A stretch of 64,000 nt of DNA. Source: Acetobacterium paludosum (lineage in GTDB: Bacteria; Bacillota; Clostridia; Eubacteriales; Eubacteriaceae). Made by a program: the position numbers and the translations under genes. This document shows positions 36,567-44,205 of this stretch, one piece after another. The notes beneath the pieces are model-generated. The model searched no databases and was not told where the DNA came from. It was given only the letters and a program-made list of their open reading frames with translations. How positions within the stretch are numbered: the first letter of the stretch is position 1; each line of letters starts with the position of its first letter. The DNA is taken from NCBI RefSeq assembly GCF_008086595.1, contig NZ_RXYA01000005.1, positions 124,001 through 188,000 on the forward strand, read 5' to 3'.

Positions 36567-37376
36567 TTATTTTTTTACAACTGATCCAATTTTTCCTGCT
36601 CTAAATGCCTTACTGTATTTTCTGCAATGTTTGTCCTGTCCGAGAAGTGCGTAAGTCGCAAAAATGGTTCCCATCATATCCCGATTCAATGGATCCATCA
36701 CAGCCGAATCCATGCCCGCCTGGATGGCAAATGTCATGGCGGTTTTATTCAGCAGAGCTCGTAGCGGCAACCCAAAGGACATGTTGCTGATGGCTCCGGT
36801 TACATGGATGGTTGGATACAGAATTTTAATCTCTCTAATTTCATGAGCAAAATTCAGGAGAGAATTGTTTTCAGTTGATAAAGCCATAACACAAGGATCG
36901 ATATGAATTCGATCCGGTGTGATCCCGTATTTCGCTGCTTTTTCAACCATAATTTTTGTGATATCCACTTTTGTTTGAACATCATTAGGAATTCCCCTGT
37001 CATCACAGGTCAAACCCACTACTTCCCAGGTATTGCCTGCCATCAGAGGGAGCAGAACTTCGCATTTATCCCCTTCTTCAGAAATCGAGTTAAGCATTCC
37101 TGGTTTATTGGCATATTTAAACACTGTTTCTATCACTCGGGGGTTGGGGCTGTCGATACACAGGGGCGTATCGGTAGCATCCTGAACGACCTCCATCAGC
37201 CACTTCAACGTTTCAATCTCATATTCCGGTGCGGTGCTGGCACACACATCAATGAAATGAGCGCCAGCATCCGTCTGCATTACTGCACGGTCTGCGATAA
37301 AAGCTGCATCCCGTTTTTCGATGGCTTCCTTCACCACTGGAATGCTCCCGTTAATTTTTTCTCCAATTATTATCAT
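36567..37376 (-). CDS. Methyl-THF:corrinoid-protein methyltransferase, MtgA/AcsE-like
   Basis: 269 residues, a pterin-binding TIM barrel. It starts MIIIGEKINGSIP, has FIDVCAST (the usual place of the acidic DVN-type pterin contact), PLCIDSPNP, MLNSISEE and ending helices like AcsE and MtgA. Such enzymes move a methyl group between corrinoid protein and tetrahydrofolate; in catabolic clusters they run toward methyl-THF. It lies only 9 bases after the corrinoid protein gene, with GGAGG ahead of ATG, so the two are coupled. Confidence 0.9.
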   Translation of the reverse strand: MIIIGEKINGSIPVVKEAIEKRDAAFIADRAVMQTDAGAHFIDVCASTAPEYEIETLKWLMEVVQDATDTPLCIDSPNPRVIETVFKYANKPGMLNSISEEGDKCEVLLPLMAGNTWEVVGLTCDDRGIPNDVQTKVDITKIMVEKAAKYGITPDRIHIDPCVMALSTENNSLLNFAHEIREIKILYPTIHVTGAISNMSFGLPLRALLNKTAMTFAIQAGMDSAVMDPLNRDMMGTIFATYALLGQDKHCRKYSKAFRAGKIGSVVKK

Positions 37377-37385
37377 AGCAACCTC

Positions 37386-38015
37386 CTATTCCCAACCCTG
37401 ACAGATTTTGATACCTTCAGCTGCATTGGTAGTGAACGCATCTGCACCCACATATGCGCAGGATTCTTTAGTTACAGGGTTTCCCCCGATAATGATTTTC
37501 GATTCAACACCCACAGCTTTCAAAGCGTCCACAGTTTCTTTCATGGATTCAATAGCAAGGGTTAATACCCCACTCATACCAATAATCTGGGGTTTAATTT
37601 CTTTTGCTTTTGTCACAAATATTTCTACTTTAACATCGATACCCATATCAATCACTTCATATCCGGCTGCTTCAGACATACTTTTGAATATATTTTTACC
37701 AATGTCATGTAAATCCCCTTGAACGGTTCCCAGTAAAATGGTTCCCATCACTTTGGTGGCTCCACTTCCCAATGATGGTTTTAAAACGTTGATGGCTTCA
37801 GTTAGGAATTCTCCTGCAAAAATCAGATCTCCAATAAAATATTCGCCATTTTCAAAAAGATCCCCAACAATTGCCATTCCTCTCTGACACGCTGCTACCG
37901 CCTCCAACGCCTCGTTTTCCGATGGATTGGTGGCAGCAAATTCTTTTAACAACTCGATTACTTGGTCTTCTTCCAAATCACCCAAGGCTTGTGTTAATAT
38001 GTTTAAATCCAACAT
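37386..38015 (-). CDS. Corrinoid protein (MtgC/MttC-like), first of two
   Basis: 209 residues. The N-terminal helical cap (about 1-85) is followed by a B12-binding Rossmann domain with the cobalt-ligating motif GDLHDIGKN (His near residue 104), the SG(V/L) segment in MSGVLTLA and GGNPVT. It carries the methyl group between substrate methyltransferase and MtgA. It directly precedes the MtgA-like gene, the usual three-component logic. Confidence 0.93.
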   Translation of the reverse strand: MLDLNILTQALGDLEEDQVIELLKEFAATNPSENEALEAVAACQRGMAIVGDLFENGEYFIGDLIFAGEFLTEAINVLKPSLGSGATKVMGTILLGTVQGDLHDIGKNIFKSMSEAAGYEVIDMGIDVKVEIFVTKAKEIKPQIIGMSGVLTLAIESMKETVDALKAVGVESKIIIGGNPVTKESCAYVGADAFTTNAAEGIKICQGWE

Positions 38016-38055
38016 TTATTTCTCCTTTAAAATCTAATCTGTTTATCAGCAGACT

Positions 38056-38088
38056 ATTCTTTTCTTATTCTTTTCTTATTCTTTTCTT
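38056..38088. repeat. Three tandem 11-base repeats
   Basis: ATTCTTTTCTT occurs three times head to tail with no mismatch, between the UroD/thioredoxin gene and the corrinoid gene. On the mRNA it is a purine-rich AAGAAAAGAAT tract upstream of the corrinoid protein start. Confidence 0.8.
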
Positions 38089-38183
38089 GTTTTTTTACTC
38101 TTCTTATTCGTTGTAAAAGATTACTTTCATCTAACTGATTTAGGTTGTTGACAAATATGGTGAAATTTACAAATAAAGCTTTT

Positions 38184-39533
38184 TTATAAACATCTACCTA
38201 CCACTTCAATTAATTCCTGTTTACTAGGGATTATGGAAGACCATTGGAGTTTTCCATTTATATAAGTTGATGGTAAATGCTTCACCCCCATTTTTTTTGT
38301 GCGAGCAATATCTAATTTGTTTGTGTATTTATATTCTTTTATCTCAACTCTGTCTCCAAACTCTTCTTCAGCAAGCATGATTCCTTTTACCATATATGTG
38401 CAGGCAGCGCAGGTAGCTGAATCAAGAGTAAAGATTTCGATTAATGGCTTGGTTAAGGTTTCATAATCAGGAAGATCCACTGGTATATCTTCATCAACTG
38501 CCTCATAGTTTTCAATCATTTTGCGTACATTTTCAGTTTGCTTAATAGCCTGAATGGTTGCCACTGTGTTATCAATTGGTACATTGTATGGCATATCACA
38601 TCCCGGACTGATGATTAAATTATGATGTTCAATATTGTCAAGCATGTCCACAATAAATTTCATATTATCCTGTTGGTTGCCAAAGAGTAATGTTGTCGTT
38701 AGGGGGATATTTCCTCCTATGGTGATATTATATTGATCGGTTATTTTTTTTGCCTCATAAATATTGATGTTTTCATCAATGGAAATACCATCTGGGTTTG
38801 TCCGACACATCACTTCAATTTGTGGCGTTGCGTCACCACAAACGAAGAAACAGCTTAGCGCACCCTTGCTCTTAATCAAATCAAACACCGCTTGGAAAGG
38901 TTCTAAAAATAAACTTTCAATGGATTTAGGGGAAATCTGGCTGATCAAGGGATCTACCACAGCAATAATGTCCATTCCGGCTTCTATGTAGTAGGTTGAC
39001 ATAGCATTGCATACTTCTGCGCAGAATCCAACCAGTTCTTTAACATATTCAGGATACATAACGATATCCATGAAAAACTGACTTCCCCGAATATGGGATG
39101 CCAGAGTTACCGGCCCACAAACCAGTCCGTATAAAGCGGTATTATCTCCAATTTCTGCTTTCACCCGTTTCATCACATCTAGAACCATTGGTATACGTCC
39201 GTCAGTTGCTTTTGGAATCTTGCATTTACATGGAACCTCCAATTCACCTGCATAGGGATGGCTCATAACAGATGGTGGATTGTCTTCTGCCCATAAAAGC
39301 TCACATCCCAAAATTTCAGCTTCAATTTGAAGATCGAATATAATCGGCATACCGTCAGGGGTATAAATCTTGTTAACTTCCATTAATGAATCAAACAATT
39401 TATCCCCATCAGTTAAAACTTCTCTTGCGGTATAGCCCTTTAAAAAACCTGCATGAACACCACTAAAGGGTACCCACGGTACTTCATTTACGGTATCATG
39501 CCTTAATGTCTTTAAAACTAAATCTTTTCCCAT
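38184..39533 (-). CDS. UroD/MtaA-family methyltransferase fused to a thioredoxin-like domain
   Basis: 449 residues. Residues 1-350 form a uroporphyrinogen-decarboxylase fold as in MtaA, MtbA and CmuA (PWVPFSGVHAGFLKGY, YGLVCGPVTLASHIRG and FFVCGDATPQIEVM near the expected zinc His/Cys region). Residues about 370-449 form a thioredoxin-like domain with a CAAC pair (SATCAACTYMVKG) and the cis-Pro segment GVKHLPSTYING. The family transfers methyl groups from corrinoid proteins to thiols or pterins. A fused redox domain could reduce the corrinoid or a disulfide. The exact acceptor is unknown. Confidence 0.85.
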   Translation of the reverse strand: MGKDLVLKTLRHDTVNEVPWVPFSGVHAGFLKGYTAREVLTDGDKLFDSLMEVNKIYTPDGMPIIFDLQIEAEILGCELLWAEDNPPSVMSHPYAGELEVPCKCKIPKATDGRIPMVLDVMKRVKAEIGDNTALYGLVCGPVTLASHIRGSQFFMDIVMYPEYVKELVGFCAEVCNAMSTYYIEAGMDIIAVVDPLISQISPKSIESLFLEPFQAVFDLIKSKGALSCFFVCGDATPQIEVMCRTNPDGISIDENINIYEAKKITDQYNITIGGNIPLTTTLLFGNQQDNMKFIVDMLDNIEHHNLIISPGCDMPYNVPIDNTVATIQAIKQTENVRKMIENYEAVDEDIPVDLPDYETLTKPLIEIFTLDSATCAACTYMVKGIMLAEEEFGDRVEIKEYKYTNKLDIARTKKMGVKHLPSTYINGKLQWSSIIPSKQELIEVVGRCL

Positions 39534-39620
39534 TTCTTCACCTCATTTAGTAATTTTAAATTCAATTATTTTAGTTTCTGACTATTTATAAACATCTATT
39601 TCGCCTCAGTTGAAATCTTT

Positions 39621-40712
39621 TTAATATCGATATGTCGGAGTGGGGTAACTAGGGCGGAAAGCTTGAACCTCGAAATTTTCCACCTCTAATTTGTGGGCCT
39701 CTTCAAGACGTTTTATACTGATTTGAGTAATTCTACTCAATTCTTCCGGTGAAACAGTAGCTCGTATATTTATAATTAAATCCCCATTTTTTATTGGTTT
39801 GGTAAACTCACTGGCAACATCAATTGGCTGGTTTACTCCAACGCAACTTATTTTAGATGCTTCTCCTTCTGATTTTAAGAACAACTTAAGATGACCAATT
39901 TCCCCACCGGACTGGGTAATCAAATCTTTAATTTTTTTTCCCAAATCAAAAAGAATATCGTTGCCATTGATCAAATTTTCAGCATTCAATTGTGCGTTGG
40001 CATTTAGCCATCCCATTTCCGCTTCGGCATTGGCATAAGTATCATATTCAAGATTAATTTTTTTAATATTAGTCGTTTTTTGGTCTGAGCATAAAACAGC
40101 TAACAACCATTTTTCTATACCAGTTCCTTCCCTGGCGGAAATTTCCAAAATCTGGCTTGTGGGATATGTTATTTCTAAGAATTCCTTTAGTAGCTTTCTA
40201 TCTTTAACACTGATTGTATCCAGTTTATTCAGTATAATAATATCGGCTTCCTCCATTTGCTTAGAAAACAAATAATAAACATCCTTAGATAAAAGAGATG
40301 TATCCTGATTCATCAAATCCATTAATCGTCTTGGTTCTACTACCACAGATAAAGGCAATATTTCCACATTTCCGGCTTTTCCCATTTTTATAGGCTTCAT
40401 AATCGTCGATACTAAATCGGTACAGCTGCCAACCGGTTCAGCCAGAATAAAATGCGTATCTTCTTCTTGTAATTTTTCAATTACTTCTTTAAATTTATCA
40501 AAATTACAACAAAAACAACTTCCTGATACTTCTTCAACTGGTATTTTTTGTGTTTCCACATAATGCGTATCAACTTGAAACGCTGTTTGGTCATTTGTAA
40601 TCAGAGCGACTTTTTGACCTATTGTTTTAAGTACATTTTCAATTTCAATCATTGAGGTTGTTTTCCCTGCACCTAAAAATCCGCCAATAACCATCAGTTT
40701 TGATCGTTTCAT
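39621..40712 (-). CDS. CobW/G3E-family GTPase (second of two)
   Basis: 363 residues from ATG 40712 (AGGAGAG upstream; the frame to 40784 lacks a site). G1 is IGGFLGAGKTTSMIE, followed by TNDQTAFQVDT, an intact CxCC metal motif (GSCFCCNF), AEPVGSCTD and NKLDTI. An extended C-terminal domain (about 240-363) differs from the first GTPase. Homologues of this longer type are common beside MtaA/MttB-type methyltransferase genes. A role in cobamide handling is plausible but unproven. It heads a run leading to the UroD-thioredoxin gene. Confidence 0.85.
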   Translation of the reverse strand: MKRSKLMVIGGFLGAGKTTSMIEIENVLKTIGQKVALITNDQTAFQVDTHYVETQKIPVEEVSGSCFCCNFDKFKEVIEKLQEEDTHFILAEPVGSCTDLVSTIMKPIKMGKAGNVEILPLSVVVEPRRLMDLMNQDTSLLSKDVYYLFSKQMEEADIIILNKLDTISVKDRKLLKEFLEITYPTSQILEISAREGTGIEKWLLAVLCSDQKTTNIKKINLEYDTYANAEAEMGWLNANAQLNAENLINGNDILFDLGKKIKDLITQSGGEIGHLKLFLKSEGEASKISCVGVNQPIDVASEFTKPIKNGDLIINIRATVSPEELSRITQISIKRLEEAHKLEVENFEVQAFRPSYPTPTYRY

Positions 40713-40820
40713 ATTTTCTCTCCTGAGGTACTTATTTCTCCAAAATAAAATCCATAAGCTAGACCTGATTCCAGATGACATCAATTTCTCTAATTTTTAA
40801 ATATAATTTATTTTTAAAAA

Positions 40821-40844
40821 AGGCACTCCTTTTTCTGAGTGCCT
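40821..40844 (-). terminator. Terminator of the oxidoreductase-panB-corrinoid operon
   Basis: AGGCACTC (40821-40828) pairs with GAGTGCCT (40837-40844); on the minus strand the stem is followed by TTTTTT. It separates this operon from the second CobW gene. Confidence 0.85.
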
Positions 40845-40918
40845 GAGTTCGGTTTTACTATTTTATGCACATTTGGATTTCTTTATTGCCTGATGCTTTT
40901 TTTTGCTTTAGTTTAATA

Positions 40919-41572
40919 TTATGCAAACATTACTTCTTTCATAACAGAATCACCTACTAATTTTTTCGCTGTATCCACTGCGCCAGAAGCATCTGCTGCA
41001 TAAATTGCTCCGATTTTTTCACTGTAACCTGGCGATAATGGTGCACCACCAACAAGATACTGTACATCCAAACCTTCCGCTTCACAAGCTTTAATGACTT
41101 CTTGCATATAAGTCATTGTAGTTGTCAGCATGGCTGACATCCCTATGATATCTGCATCATTTTCTTTTACTGCTGCTACAAACTGTTCGACTTTTGCATC
41201 GATACCAAGATCTATGACTTTGAAACCTGCACTTTCAAGCATCATCACTACCAAGTTTTTACCGATGTCATGAAGATCACCTTTTACTGTACCTATCACG
41301 ATTGTTCCCAAACTTGGCATGTCATTATCTGCAATAAGCGGTTTAACAATATCCATCCCTGCATTCATTGCTCTGGCTGCCATTAATACTTCCGGTACAA
41401 ACATTTCTCCACTTTTAAATTTTTCGCCTACAACATTCATTCCGCTAAGTAAACCCTCATTAATAATAGTAATAGGATCTGCTTTTCCTGCAACCAGTAG
41501 ATTGACATTTTCAATCACACCTGGTTCGTTCCCATCGATTACAAATTGTCCTAAATTAGCTATATTCATCAT
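40919..41572 (-). CDS. Corrinoid protein (MttC/MtbC-like), second of two
   Basis: 217 residues. A helical cap (1-90, with the segment LSGMNVVGEKFKSGEMFVPEVL typical of MttC/MtbC) precedes the B12 domain, whose cobalt ligand lies in GDLHDIGKN (His near residue 107), followed by MSAMLTTTM and VGGAPLS. It is 22 bases after panB in the same operon and is the most likely partner of the MttB proteins encoded on the other strand. Confidence 0.93.
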   Translation of the reverse strand: MMNIANLGQFVIDGNEPGVIENVNLLVAGKADPITIINEGLLSGMNVVGEKFKSGEMFVPEVLMAARAMNAGMDIVKPLIADNDMPSLGTIVIGTVKGDLHDIGKNLVVMMLESAGFKVIDLGIDAKVEQFVAAVKENDADIIGMSAMLTTTMTYMQEVIKACEAEGLDVQYLVGGAPLSPGYSEKIGAIYAADASGAVDTAKKLVGDSVMKEVMFA

Positions 41573-41594
41573 ATCTTTTTTCCTTTTCCTTATT

Positions 41595-42449
41595 TTATTC
41601 GATTTCTGCTAAAAGTTTTTCAAGATTTACAGCTTCTTCATCCGCAATGAGATAAGTATGAAGATTATCATCTGGAAATGTGCCATTACGAACTTCTTCA
41701 CAAAATGCTGTAAATCCTTTCAGTAATTCTGCTCCGACATTTGCATATTTTTTCACAAATTTCGGCGTAAAGTCATCATAGTAACCCACCATATCCGCAT
41801 AAATCAGTAATTGTCCATCAGTAAAAGATCCTGCACCTATACCTAAAACAGGAATGCTCAATCGTTCAGTGATCGCCTTCCCAACCACTGCTGGTACACC
41901 TTCCACCAGAATAAATGATGCTCCCGCAGCTTCGATCTCCAATGCCTGTCTCAACAATTCCATAGCAGCCCCAGCACTTTTTCCCTGGGCTTTGTATCCA
42001 CCCATTTGTGCTGCAAATTGAGGTGTTAAGCCAATATGACCCATAACCAAAATACCAACATCTGCAATGGCTTTAATGCGTTCGCAAACGGAATCGGTAC
42101 CGCCTTCTAATTTAATGGCATCTACTAATGCTTCTTTTGTGAAACGACCAGCATTAAATACAGCCTCTTCATTTGAAATCTGGTAAGACATATAGGGCAT
42201 ATCTCCTATTATAAATGTATTGGGTGCACCCCGATGTACTGCTGATGAATGTGAAATCATGTCTTCCATGGTCACAGGGTAAGTTGTTTCATGACCCAGT
42301 GTAACCATACCCAAGGAATCTCCAACAAGGATCATATCAACTCCTGCTCGCTCCTCATATTTCGCGGTTAAATAATCATATCCAGTGATGTAAACAATCT
42401 TTTCTTTCTTCTCCGCCATTTCTCGAAAATTAATAATGCTTTTTTTCAT
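41595..42449 (-). CDS. panB: PanB homologue: ketopantoate hydroxymethyltransferase family
   Basis: 284 residues, phosphoenolpyruvate-mutase-like barrel. The family marks are all present: ITGYDYLTAKYEE, MILVGDSLGMV, MPYMSYQ, the AIKLEGG lysine/glutamate segment, MGHIGLTPQ, LVEGVPA and LGIGAG. PanB moves a hydroxymethyl group between 5,10-methylene-THF and 2-oxoisovalerate, reversibly. No panC or panD adjoins; it sits between a corrinoid protein and an octopine-dehydrogenase-family enzyme under a sigma-54 promoter, which argues for a catabolic (retro) use on ketopantoate or a similar acid. That is inference. Confidence 0.88.
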   Translation of the reverse strand: MKKSIINFREMAEKKEKIVYITGYDYLTAKYEERAGVDMILVGDSLGMVTLGHETTYPVTMEDMISHSSAVHRGAPNTFIIGDMPYMSYQISNEEAVFNAGRFTKEALVDAIKLEGGTDSVCERIKAIADVGILVMGHIGLTPQFAAQMGGYKAQGKSAGAAMELLRQALEIEAAGASFILVEGVPAVVGKAITERLSIPVLGIGAGSFTDGQLLIYADMVGYYDDFTPKFVKKYANVGAELLKGFTAFCEEVRNGTFPDDNLHTYLIADEEAVNLEKLLAEIE

Positions 42450-42507
42450 GTTATCTCCTTTTTATTAAATAATCTTATTTTCTGGATTTTTGCTAGTCTT
42501 ATACAAA

Positions 42508-42554
42508 GACCATCCATCATCGCACGCTTTTAAACGTGCGAAGGATTGATGGTC
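42508..42554 (-). other. Large intercistronic hairpin between oxidoreductase and panB
   Basis: An interrupted long stem: outer GACCATC with GATGGTC and inner CGCACG with CGTGCG, loop CTTTTAAA. On the minus strand it is followed by a weak T-rich stretch (TTTGTAT). It may be a leaky terminator or mRNA-processing stem that sets unequal expression of the genes on either side. Confidence 0.65.
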
Positions 42555-42571
42555 TCAATCGAAAAGTCCGT

Positions 42572-43789
42572 CTATTTTGTTTTCCCAGTTCTTAAATACT
42601 CATTAAGTTCTTCTTTGTTCATATTGTCAATGCCGATGTACTCAAGTGTGTATCCTTTGGCTATTAGATCTCTTCCAAGAATTGCACATGCTAAACTGAT
42701 CATTGAGTCTACCACAGGAGTATTAACACCATAGACATCTCCAAGCTGCTGATAAACATAGCAACCTACAGGAATATCTTCAGTGATATATCTGTTTTCC
42801 ATGGAGAATGGTCCTGTTCCATATTGGATAGGATCCTGTTTATCAAACGGAATTAAATAATCAAGTCCCATATATTCCTGCCCTAATACATTTTCCCGAG
42901 AGAAAAAGTTTTCTTTTTCATAGGGTTGGATACCTACGCCGATTGTATCTGCAAGGGTACACTCTTCTTGGTAGAAGGTGTATTGCACCTGTGAAATGGA
43001 AGGACAATACGCATGTGAATAAATAGAAAATTTAAACTTATCTTCTCCGAATATTGTTCCAAAGTTTTCCATAGTTGAAACACCAAGGATTGCTCCTGGG
43101 CAATGAAGCACAGGGTTAACATTTGAGAAACCAGTGTCTAAGACGGTATCACCAGCAACTGCTCCTTCACCTTCAGTAACTGCATCCATTGACGGTAAAT
43201 ATTTTGAGCTTTCGATGAAAGCTTCAGTATCAGTAGCAGGCATAGCCGCACCACGAAGAGTAATTGCACGATAATATACTCTGATTTTATGAGTAATCAC
43301 ACCACCTGGCATTTCTACACGGCTACCATAAGTAGAACTAGACCAGCCGCCGATAATAACATTTTTAGTACATCCTGCTTCCCGCATCATTTTTCGTAAG
43401 ATCAAAGTGCCGAAGTTGTCTGGAAAGATATGGATCACTTGTCCATCTTCCAAACAAGGAATTAATTTTTCGAAAAATGGCTTATGTCCAAAGGTTGGCG
43501 TTGCAATAACAATGATTCCTGCTCCTTTTACAGCTTCCGCAACATCTGTCGTAACCTTCTCCATTTTTGCAAAGCCTTCACGTTCGAAACCATAAAGATT
43601 TACTTGTTCGCCAAAAAATTTAATTCCAACTTTTTCTACGTTTTTTAACGTTTTATCTGCAAAAGGTTCAAAGTCACAAATTCTAACTTTTGCTCCTCCT
43701 AAAGCACAGTCTCCGGCAATTGCCTTTCCAACTGCACCAGCACCTAATACTGCTATAGGCTTGTCTTTTAAATAACTCATATCTGCCAT
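42572..43789 (-). CDS. Octopine/nopaline dehydrogenase-family oxidoreductase
   Basis: 405 residues. The N-terminal Rossmann fold carries IAVLGAGAVGKAIAGD (about residues 12-27) and ends in VIVIATPTFGH; the C-terminal domain (about 200-390) fits the NAD/NADP octopine/nopaline dehydrogenase family, relatives of ketopantoate reductase. It should oxidise or reduce a 2-hydroxy or 2-(alkylamino) acid with NAD(P). It is the first gene of the sigma-54 promoter operon with panB, so it may produce the keto acid that PanB cleaves. AAAGGAG precedes ATG. Confidence 0.85.
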   Translation of the reverse strand: MADMSYLKDKPIAVLGAGAVGKAIAGDCALGGAKVRICDFEPFADKTLKNVEKVGIKFFGEQVNLYGFEREGFAKMEKVTTDVAEAVKGAGIIVIATPTFGHKPFFEKLIPCLEDGQVIHIFPDNFGTLILRKMMREAGCTKNVIIGGWSSSTYGSRVEMPGGVITHKIRVYYRAITLRGAAMPATDTEAFIESSKYLPSMDAVTEGEGAVAGDTVLDTGFSNVNPVLHCPGAILGVSTMENFGTIFGEDKFKFSIYSHAYCPSISQVQYTFYQEECTLADTIGVGIQPYEKENFFSRENVLGQEYMGLDYLIPFDKQDPIQYGTGPFSMENRYITEDIPVGCYVYQQLGDVYGVNTPVVDSMISLACAILGRDLIAKGYTLEYIGIDNMNKEELNEYLRTGKTK

Positions 43790-43857
43790 AATTTTTTCTC
43801 CTTTAAATTCAGTTTAATATGAATAACTGATTATTTGTTTTTACGTTATTGTTTAAA

Positions 43858-43873
43858 GCAAAGTTCATGCCAA
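43858..43873 (-). promoter_or_regulatory. Sigma-54 promoter of the oxidoreductase-panB-corrinoid operon
   Basis: Minus strand TTGGCATGAACTTTGC: GG at 43871-43870 and GC at 43859-43858, with exactly 10 bases between, the invariant -24/-12 spacing. The start codon lies about 68 bases downstream. Confidence 0.75.
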
Positions 43874-43959
43874 ATAAATAAAATCATCGAATTATTTGAA
43901 AATACGATTTCTATGAGCTTTAATCATCTTCTTTTTTCTTTTATATTTGTTGAACAAAT

Positions 43960-43987
43960 TATAGATGCAAATTATTTTGCATCTATA
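43960..43987. promoter_or_regulatory. Enhancer-type inverted repeat, TGCA-N8-TGCA (site 1)
   Basis: TATAGATGCAAA (43960-43971) and TTTGCATCTATA (43976-43987) are perfect 12-base complements. The core TGCA-N8-TGCA (43966-43981) recurs at three other places near sigma-54 promoters. It lies about 93 bases upstream of the promoter at 43858-43873. Confidence 0.7.
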
Positions 43988-44054
43988 TGGCTGAACTTAA
44001 AGATATTAATTCTTTTCTTTCAAAAAAAGACTTGTAACAAAACTTTCTTTAGTA

Positions 44055-44070
44055 TGCAATTTATTTTGCA
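44055..44070. promoter_or_regulatory. Enhancer-type element, TGCA-N8-TGCA (site 2)
   Basis: TGCAATTTATTTTGCA, differing from site 1 at one position of the core. It lies about 182 bases upstream of the oxidoreductase promoter. Confidence 0.6.
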
Positions 44071-44150
44071 CCCTATTCTTTTTTTTTGCACTCCCACATG
44101 TCACTTTTTCATTCATTTTCAAATTTGGCGGATATTCCCGAAAATAAAAC

Positions 44151-44196
44151 AAAAAGAGATCTCGTCAATTTAAAAAAATTGAGATACCTCTTTTTT
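44151..44196 (-). terminator. Terminator of the MFS gene
   Basis: A long interrupted hairpin (AAAAAGAG with CTCTTTTT, ATCTC with GAGAT) immediately after the MFS stop, with a T-rich tail on the minus strand. Confidence 0.7.
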
Positions 44197-44205
44197 ATAA
44201 TTCTT

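Noticed and set aside
36418-40918. Cobalamin riboswitch upstream of the CobW and corrinoid genes
   Set aside because: I found no B12-box sequence in the intergenic parts. A GCCACTG at about 34905 lies inside the chemoreceptor pseudogene and is chance.
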